A stretch of DNA of 64,000 bases from Symmetrospora coprosmae (Eukaryota > Basidiomycota > Cystobasidiomycetes > Symmetrosporaceae). The stretch covers positions 434,001-498,000 of the forward strand of contig VUYT01000007.1 of assembly GCA_008802785.1 (NCBI GenBank), read 5' to 3'. The position numbers were made by a program, and so were the translations under genes. How positions within the stretch are numbered: position 1 is the first letter of the stretch; the number at the start of each line of letters is the position of its first letter. Under the pieces are notes generated by a model. That model saw only the letters and a list, made by a program, of their open reading frames with translations. It was not told the origin of the DNA and did no database searches. Below are positions 56,692 to 64,000 of this stretch, in pieces.

Positions 56692-58865
56692 ATGACTGCT
56701 GATCTCGCACCGCACCACCCGCCCGCTGCTCCCGGAGGCTCTGCCATCCCTCTGGCCCGCTTGGGGACGGCCAGGACGACGACGAGCAGCAACAGCAACG
56801 AGAGCATCCTGCCCTCTCCGCCGGCCTCGCCGCCTCTCCGTCCACGCTCGTCGTTCGCGCGGCTCGACAGCGACGTTGAGGCTGGCAAGCTCGGGGCGCC
56901 TACCGGCGGCGTGCCCGCTGCGGTGCATGACGGCCCAGAGTCGCCCGGCGTAAGCAGGAGCAACACCCTCAACCTCATGGGCATCCTGCCCGGCTCGAAC
57001 GAGCAGGCCAGCGGGAACTCCGAGTACGACCCGCTCCTCCTCCGCAACAGGCTGGTCGGGGAAGAGGAGATTGAGCTCCGCAGGCGCGCCAGCTCAAAGA
57101 GGACGGGAAAGCTCGCTGGCTTCCGGAAGGGCAAGAAGCTGGGAGAGTGGGTGATACTCCCTGTCGCTGCACATGCTAGACAAGTGGATGCAATGTCCTG
57201 ACACGGTCTCCCCGGTGATTCTTGTCTCCGCTTTTGGCGCGCGATGCAACCAGATTCTACGACGAACAGAACGAGCACATCCGCGCACTCCTCAAACCTC
57301 TGTCTAAGCATGCCGAAGAGGCCCAAGACGCCGAAGACAGCAGCCGGCTGCCCGTCAAGATTGCCGTCTGGGCATCCCTCGCAGCCAACTGCTGTCTGGC
57401 CGTTCTGCAGCTGTACGCCGCTGCAAGCTCCCTGTCCCTCTCGTTCTTTGGTGCGCGTTATCGTGTCTTGTCGCGAGTTATCGCCAGCCTTCGAGATCAA
57501 TAAGCTGATTCGTCTGCGCCCCCTGTACTTCCTCGCAGCCACCGCAAGTGACAGCGTGTTTGACCCGTTCGCCAATATCGCACTGTATGTGCGACACATA
57601 CCGAGCAAGCAGTCGACTGCAGCTGACGCGCCTATTCATGCACAGCGCCGCCCTGCACCGCAAGGCCGCGAAAGCGGACCCGCTCAAGTACCCCTCGGGC
57701 GGGTCGCGCCTCACGACAATCGGCAACATTCTCTATGCTTTTTTGATGGGCAGCGTCTCGCTCATCCTGATCGTCGAGTCGATCCGTGCGCTCGCGACCC
57801 ACGGAGGCGGCGAGACGAACGAGTTCCACATGTGCGCCCGTCCCTTCGCCCTTCTCCACTGTCCCCGCGCAGTAGCGCGCCCAGCTGACGTGCGTGTGCT
57901 ACCGCAGCCCGGCGACGGTCGCCGTCGGCATCGCGTTCGTCGTCAAGCTCAGCCTGTTCTTCTACTGCTACACGATCCGGAAGATGTCGTCGCAGGTCCA
58001 GGTGCTCTGGGAGGACCACCGGAACGACCTGCTCGTCAACGGATTCGGCATCTTCACAAACGCCGCGGGCGCCAAAGTCGCGTGGTTCATCGACCCGCTC
58101 GGAGCCATCATCATCTCGCTCGTCCTCATCGGGAGCTGGTCGTGGACTGCGGCGTGTGCGTGGACCCGTCGCTGAGCTGAGGTGGGGCGAGGTGCATGCT
58201 GACATGCTTCTTCACGGTTTCAGCCGAGTTTAAGTGCCTGGCCGGCCGGTCCGCTGACCCGGACTTCCTGCGGCTCGTCGTCTACAAGGCCATGACGTTC
58301 AGCGACCAGATCACAGCGATCGACAGCTGCAAGGCGTACCACTCTGGGCGTAAGTTGCGCACATTGGCCTTGCTCTCTAGCAAGCGGGCTACATTCTCTG
58401 GTCGCTGACGTGTTTACGCAACGCCGCAGCCGACTACATCGTCGAGGTGGACATTGTCATGCCTCACGATACGCCACTATCAGTCGCCCACGATGTGTCG
58501 CAGGATTTGCAAGATCAGCTCGAGACATTGCCCCGGGTCGAGCGCGCGTGAGTAGCTGACGGTCAATGTGGAGGTTTTGCCAGAACTGACCCAGCTTTCC
58601 GTTGTTCGCCGTCTTGACCAGCTTTGTCCACGTTGATCACGAAGTTGCACACCAGCGTCAGCATTGTTCTTTTCTCCTATCTGGAATGCGCTTCTATCGG
58701 CTGACTCTTTCCCCGTCTCCCCTCCCATGTATCATGTTCTTCCCCCTTAGCTGTAAGTCCCAGCTACTTCAGGCCGTCGTTGCGGATGTCAGTAGAGATG
58801 GAAGAGCCTCAATTGACGGGTCGTATCTGCTGTCTCCTCTCCAGGAGCACCGCAAGGTCCGGTAA
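56692..58865 (+). CDS. Cation diffusion facilitator, probable Mn/Fe transporter
   Basis: CDF-family metal/proton antiporter. Exons: 56692-57146, 57254-57450, 57539-57584, 57646-57831, 57908-58155, 58224-58349, 58430-58547 and 58622-58865 (539 aa). A long Ser/Pro-rich N-terminus leads to FYDEQNEHIRALLKPLSKHA, then VKIAVWASLAANCCLAVLQL (TM1), the metal site DSVFDP in TM2, the Arg/Lys-rich HRKAAKADPLKYPSGGSRL and HRNDLLVNGFGIF in TM5. The cytosolic domain has DTPLSVAHDVSQDLQ and FVHVDHEVAH. The D-x-x-x-D plus H/N-x-x-x-D pattern and the FYxxQNxxI opening are usual in fungal manganese-type CDFs. The final exon is uncertain: typical relatives end soon after VDHE with an EHRK motif, and here EHRKVR appears only after about 60 extra codons, so an unrecognised intron is likely. 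Confidence 0.85.
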
Positions 58866-59430
58866 AGCCGGTGTGAGCTTGAACAGAAGCAGAGTCGCAA
58901 CGACAGGACAAAAGAGGGAATACATCGAACTACATTGACGTGATATGAAGCTGCGACGTGTGTACATCAGTCTATGTGGAGTGCTGCTGCAATTCTGGCA
59001 ATACAGGAGGCCATTGGTACTCGGTCGCGTACATAGCTGTACCTGCGCCTGGGCCTGTGCTCCAGGCCTTAGCTGCCCGGCCCGGCCCTCCTCTGCTTTC
59101 CTTCTGCCCGCTCAGACCAGCGCCATACAACAAACAGACACACGTACACACAACATCTACCGTACTAATCCGCGACAGGAGATCCCACTGACGCTCTTGA
59201 ACGGCCTCCATGAGTGCCTCTGACGTCACCCCCATTAATTCGCTTGCTTGCATCCTCCCGCGGCCACATGGCTCGATCACTTGCTCCCCCCACTGACAAG
59301 GGCACACTGACGCTTTTGCCCCGTGAGAAGGGACGCAGAGGACCACAGACGTCGACGCCAGAAGAGCGAGAAAGGCCATCACTCAGGACCGCTCTCTGCT
59401 TCTCACCGCATCACCAGCCATATATCCAAG
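58866..59430. other. Intergenic region, CDF transporter / CFEM gene
   Basis: This 565-bp region has no supported gene. It includes CACACGTACACACAAC around 59139-59154 and otherwise nothing I can name. An upstream in-frame ATG at 59323 would extend the CFEM protein past its signal peptide, so it is not used. Confidence 0.55.
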
Positions 59431-61924
59431 ATGAAGCTCATTCTTCTCACCTTGTCGTCGGCCGCCATTGCCGCAACGTCCGTCTCTGCGCGTGCCGTGC
59501 CCAACTCCGCCGCCGGCGCCCTCGTCCGCCGCCAGCTCGACGCAACGGCTCCCAATTGCGGTCAAAGATGTATGGTACACGTTCCTTACTCCTGTACGCA
59601 GAATATTGGCCTAACCGAATCTCACACCAATGCGTTAGGTATGCGGAGCAAGCTCCTCGAAATAGTGGAGTAGGTGTTACTAGGCTCGCCTCAGTCAATC
59701 CAGCGCAGACACGGCCCGTTTGGGCAGGAGGGACCCATAAAGCTGACAATTTCCATCGAACTCGCTCGCGGCCGACGTTGATAGCCCGGGACTTGCACCA
59801 ACCTGTGACCCAGGACAGGCCGACTTCATTGCGTGCCTGTGCGCCGCTCCAGATTTCATCCCGGCCTACAACGGATGCGTCGCAGACCACTGCGTAGGTC
59901 TCTTCGTTTGCGTGGGATCAGGATCCCTGACATCGCACGAAGGCCACTGACTTATCCTGTGCTCCTACTATTCCATCTGGTTGTAGCTGCCCGCTGACTA
60001 TCAGCAAGCCATTGACGCCGGAACCCGCTTCTGTCAGGCCCCCGATGCCTCGCAGGGTTAGCTGTTTGGACGCGGCCTTTTACTCTGCGCATTTGCTGAC
60101 ACTGGTACTACTCCGTCACGTCTCTTCCTTTTCTTTACAGTCGCCGCTGCGCAAGCTGGCGGTTCGACAGCCTTTAGCACCCTCGGCTTGACGCCAACCG
60201 GAGGAGCCGCTTCCACAGCCGCCTCGACAGCCGTTACGACTGCACTGACAGTGACCGCCGATAGCAGCGTCATCACGGACTCTACCGCTCTCTCTAGCCT
60301 CGCTTCCAGCGTTGTTTCCTCTGCTGCTTCGTCGGACGCCACGGCCGTCTCTGGCACCAGTGTCGCGGTCGTGCCTACCATCTCAGTCACAGCCTCAGAG
60401 ACAGTGACCGACTCCTCTGCCGTATCATCGCCCGTTGTGACCGGTACAAGTCTCGTCATCGTGCCGTCCGCAAGTGGCTCGGACGCGGCGTCCACCTCCA
60501 CAGACCCGTCAGCAACCGCCACCTCGACTGCAGATACCAGCGGCACAAGCATTGTCGTCATTCCCACGTTGGCGACATCCACCGACCCGGCTGCAACCGC
60601 CATTACCACAACCGAGGTCAGCGGCACCAGCTTCGTGGTGCAGCCTTCGGTTGCGTCCACGTCGACGGATGCGTCTGCCACCCAGGCATCTGTTACCGAT
60701 GTCAGCGGTACTACGATTTTGGTCATTCCGAGCGCCACCTCAACGGAAGGAGCTGCCTCTTCAGCCGCTACTGACAGCTCGGCCGCCAGCGGAACTACCC
60801 TCATAATTGTTCCCACGGCAGGCACCACCGATGCCTCCGCCTCCTCGAGCGCCGCAGCGACCGATTCGACCCAGGCCGCATCTGGAACATCACCCGTCGT
60901 CATCCCCTCTTCGACGGTCGACGCAACGGCCAGTACGGACTCTGCTGCATCGTCTAGCGCTGTTAGCGGCACCAGCATCGCCGTCATCCCGGTAGCGACC
61001 AGCGCCTCCTCCGACGCTGCTGCATCTTCTAGCCTAGCGAGGACTACCGGTACCGATGGTGCAATTATCCCAGTCACCGTCAGCGCAGCGAGCACGGACC
61101 TCAGCTCGGGCGTCTCCTCCGCTGCCGAGTCTGCCGCATCGTCCGCAGCCTCGTCGGCCGTGTCTTCCGTCCTGGCTTCTGCTACCGACTCGACCGGCGG
61201 CGTTGTCGGCGGAGGCGCCTCGTCTACTGCGGCCAGCGACAGCACAGCCCTCCCTACCCCGACTACTGCGACTGTCGCCGTCGTTCCTACAACTCTCACC
61301 TCTCCTACCGAGCTGAGTGGCAGCACCTCGCTCGTCTCCAGCACTCTCAGTCTCGAGTCCGGCTCTACCGCCCTCCCCGTCGTCTCTGGCAGTGGGGTCA
61401 CCACCGAGGTCCTGATCATTGGAACGACCACCGACGCTTCCGGTAGCACGGTCGGCTTCACATCGACGACGGCGCTCTCGTCAGACTCTGCCGCGTCTAG
61501 CGGAGCATCCAGCGCCGCGTCTTCAGGCGCAACGGGCGGTGCAGTCCCCGGTGGATCTTCTGCCGCTGGCTCGAGCGTTGCCCCGTCCAGCGCAGCCACC
61601 TCGAGTGCACCTGCTACATCCTCTGCGCAGGCGTCCAGCGCACAGCCCACCTCGCCGCCCGCTACGACCCCCGCAGCTGGCGGGAACAACAATTTGCCAA
61701 CGACATTCACGTCTGGGGGACGTACCTACTTTTCCGTTGCCGGCGTTGTGACGGAGATCACGGGTGGCGCGGGAGACGCCGCTGCTACTTCTGCAGCGGG
61801 CGCAGAGGCTCAGGCCCAGCAGGCGAGAGCACAAGCCACGGGCGTCGGAGCTGGGACCCAGCTCAAGGCCACGCACATTTCAGCTCTTTTCGCAGCGGCA
61901 ATGTCGGCGTACTTCATGCTCTAA
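59431..61924 (+). CDS. CFEM-domain protein with repetitive Ser/Thr stalk and GPI signal
   Basis: Predicted cell-surface protein. Exons 59431-59574, 59639-59664, 59785-59893, 59987-60056 and 60141-61924 give 710 aa. The signal peptide MKLILLTLSSAAIAATSVSA is followed by a Cys module: NCGQRC, PTCDPGQADFIACLC, YNGCVADHC and RFCQAPDA. This spacing matches CFEM, a fungal domain used in haem binding, adhesion and virulence. Exon 2 is only 26 nt and is the least certain; it adds an extra Cys. The stalk is Ser/Thr/Ala-rich and contains at least eight SGTSxxVIP-like units between 60347 and 60995. The C-terminus (HISALFAAAMSAYFML) is a GPI-type signal. The start follows from the signal peptide. Confidence 0.85.
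60347..60995 (+). repeat. Imperfect coding repeats, eight units of 27-33 codons
   Basis: Units with the core (V/A/T)(S/T)GT(S/T)xx(V/I)(V/I/Q)P begin at 60347, 60437, 60536, 60617, 60701, 60785, 60878 and 60962, in the same frame. Spacings are 90, 99, 81, 84, 84, 93 and 84 nt, all multiples of three. Confidence 0.85.
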
Positions 61925-62215
61925 GCCCTTCAAAATGGACACTCCGGACCTAGGCCCTTGGGCGGGTCCAACTCCCCCATTCTTCCCTCATTCGCTCTGC
62001 CCACCTTCGATGGCTCTTTCTCACGTCAAGAATATTATACATCACATACTGCTGTAGCACTAGGCATTTATACAGCAGCTCTGCTTCGGGCTTGCTTGAC
62101 CCGGATAATATGCACATACATACGCGCACTTCGCTAATTCCACTACTTGCGCTTTCAACTTCTACACGGATGCGCCGCCGAGACGCGGGGCGCCGAGGCG
62201 ATGGTCCTGTGGCTT

Positions 62216-64000
62216 CTACCGGCTGTTCAACCACGCCATTGCAGACTGCGCAAGGGTCTGAGGAGGAGGCGGGGGCTCAAGATTCACGGGCGGAGTCGAG
62301 CCCTGATACCTCGGCCCTTTAAGGGATGCTTGAGCCTCCTTGGACTTCCGCGCCACCGCGGCCTTCTTCTGACCTTCCTTTCGGTTTCTCGCCTTATGCA
62401 GCTGTCGCTGCTCTTGTGCCGCCTGCTTGCGCGACTTCTTGGTGCTGGGCGCAGATGGCATCTCGGTCCCGGATGCTTTGGCGGCGGCACGCGCTGCTGC
62501 TAATGCAGCTGCTTTTGCCTGGTTTGCGGCTGGAGCAAAAGTCTCAATTCAGCGAGTGACGTAACAGGTACATAGGCGGAGTGAGCACGTACCGGCTCTG
62601 GCCTTGCCGAGCGCCTTTCTTGCGGCTGACGCTTTTTTGCCCGTCAAGCCTTTCGGGATTGTTGGCAGCGGTTGCAGCTCCAGCTGTTCCGTGGTAGCTA
62701 CGACCGCGGCAGCCTCGGCCACTAGCGGATCCTCCGGCAAGTCCTTGGTGACTATTGGCAGCGTTGCCTCTTCAACGGACGTGTTCTGTAACGCGGCTGT
62801 CCCGTCAACGCGCGGGATACCGGGACCTGCGATGTCGACGAGAGCGCCATCACCCGGCTGCTGCTGCTGCAGATTGTCTGCAACCTTCGAAGATTGCGAT
62901 TCAGACCCGTCCTCGTCCTTCTCCTTGACCTGGACGTCGGCGTTGGCAGTAGTGGTGATCTGCCGCGCTGCAGCCTCGTCCGGCACGGCTACGTGCGACA
63001 TTTGTCCTTCTGCTTCAATGGCCACTTCATTGTCGACCCTAGCTGCGCTCGCCATCGCCATCGCCTTCTTGGCTTTGGCCTTGCCTTTCGCCTTACTTCT
63101 GCCTGCCGGCAGTTTCGAGGACGGCGCGCTGGCAGCGGTGTCGAGTGCACCCGGACTCATGGTAGCGTCTAGGCGATTGTCTTCGTTTCCCTCTTCCTCG
63201 CCAACGGACTCAAACGGCAGGCAGACGGCCGCTGAGCTGGCGTAGTAGCCCAAGGTAGGTGTGGTCGCAGATACAGGCTGGGCTGCGGGTCGCGAAGTGC
63301 CACCCGCAACCTCCGGCAATGCCGCAGGAGGTGTGCACGAGTTTGATCTTGATGCTGCAGCCCGCTTCTCGTCTTCCACAGTCGTGGCATTATCGATGGG
63401 CAGTGCCCGAGTGACGTCCTCACGAGCCATCGGATCCGATGCTACCGCCCGAACTCTGTCTGCTGGATCCGAAAGACATGTCGACGTTCCTTCCTCCTCC
63501 GATGCGGTGGCGTCTGCGGCAGATCCGCTCACTGCATCTCCAGCAGATGTACCCGTGTCATCGGACGTTGCGGCTGTCTCGGCCTCTCGGCGCTCTACTT
63601 TTGCGACTGCCTGCCTTTGACGTCTCCGCTGCTTCTTCGCCAGTCTGGAAGAAGTTGCTGCTTCTACTTGACCGGCGACTTCCTTAGTCTCGAGCTCCGG
63701 TGGCTCCTCTTCTGGTTGTTCAGGAGTCTGATCCTCAAGCTTGCTCTGGTCTTCGATAACATCGAGCTGGGCTTGCGTGCTGAGCTCGTCTGGCAGCCCG
63801 ATCTCCCGATGAAGTTCGGTTGCCAGTTGCGCCTGTCTCCCAACCGGTGAGGGTTCCATCAATCCGAGTGTAGTGACCCCGGGCGGCTTTGCCGCTTCCA
63901 AGGAATAGTCGGAGTGCGCTACTAGCGATACTCCGTCTCCCTGCATAGGTGTGAGAGCTGACATTCGCGCATGCAGCGCATCGATGCGATCCGTGAGCGC
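62216..64000 (-). CDS. Partial gene, unknown Ala/Glu-rich protein with Lys-rich C-terminus
   Basis: The frame is open to the right edge, so the 5' end is probably outside the window; ATGs at 63964 and 63946 are possible starts. Two exons are visible (62593 to the edge, and 62216-62529), joined in frame by a 63-nt intron. The long first part is Ala/Glu/Ser/Thr-rich with a basic patch (RLAKKQRRRQRQAVAKVERR) and a second one (SKAKGKAKAKKAMAMAS). The C-terminus is Lys/Gln-rich (TKKSRKQAAQEQRQLHKARN), then Pro-rich and ends AMAWLNSR. The basic stretches could be nuclear or nucleolar signals. I do not recognise the family. Confidence 0.65.

Noticed and set aside
56241-57608. 455-codon open frame on the minus strand
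   Set aside because: Antisense to the first exons of the CDF transporter and crosses its introns.
59323-59430. Upstream in-frame start for the CFEM protein
   Set aside because: It would bury the clear signal peptide at 59431 behind a charged N-terminus.
60058-61710. 550-codon open frame on the minus strand
   Set aside because: It is the mirror of the Ser/Thr/Ala repeats of the CFEM protein; its composition (Val/Ala/Glu) is what antisense of such codons gives, and it has no domain.

Overview
The window is nuclear DNA of a fungus, most likely a basidiomycete and perhaps of the Ustilaginomycotina; the phylum and subphylum are inferences. The evidence is GC-rich sequence, genes cut by many short introns (mostly 55-90 nt, donors of the GTGNGT or GTAAGT type, acceptors often preceded by CTGAC), and a gene set of Pfs2, Lcb1, cytosolic seryl-tRNA synthetase, PP2C, Cwf19, a CSC1/OSCA channel, Rim20/PalA, an Ssk2-type MAPKKK, glycine cleavage H protein, Tdp1 and a CDF transporter. 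I saw no tRNA, rRNA, transposon, virus-like element or CRISPR array. Exons were joined by hand, using reading-frame continuity and family similarity; almost every junction closes in frame. Layout: 1-343 is the 5' part of an unknown protein. 475-7580 holds three housekeeping genes on the plus strand (PFS2, LCB1, SES1). 7862-16015 is the accessory part: a head-to-head gene pair present twice in tandem. Each pair has a secreted Cys-rich, Pro-rich, GPI-type surface protein (A1 at 7862-9383, A2 at 11809-13531, both minus) and a two-pass membrane protein with a large ectodomain and a Pro/Tyr tail (B1 at 10022-11462, B2 at 14381-16015, both plus). A1 and B2 read intact. A2 and B1 each carry a very short perfect tandem duplication (10 bp and 5 bp) that breaks the frame, so the block keeps one intact gene of each kind. 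Both divergent promoters contain two copies of GGACCCAC(A/T)G, 85-94 bp apart. 16405-26716 carries a PP2C phosphatase with one very long intron, a Ser-rich coiled-coil protein with a SHOCT-like motif, a short-chain dehydrogenase, an intronless YeeE/YedE-type transporter and a small secreted cutinase. 26717-28169 is a long stretch without a convincing gene. 28170-44664 carries a small NTF2-like orphan, Cwf19, a 16-exon CSC1-like channel, Rim20/PalA, a D-amino-acid oxidase and a microsomal P450. 45016-58865 carries the Ssk2-type MAPKKK (HOG pathway), glycine cleavage H protein, an ornithine cyclodeaminase/mu-crystallin family protein, Tdp1 and a CDF metal transporter. 59431-61924 is a CFEM protein with a Ser/Thr stalk built from at least eight imperfect repeats. 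The right edge holds the 3' part of an unknown Ala/Lys-rich protein. Functional links are few: the MAPKKK and PP2C could act on the same stress MAPK, Rim20 works in pH sensing, and the cutinase, CFEM protein and duplicated surface pair all face outward and suggest life on a surface or host.
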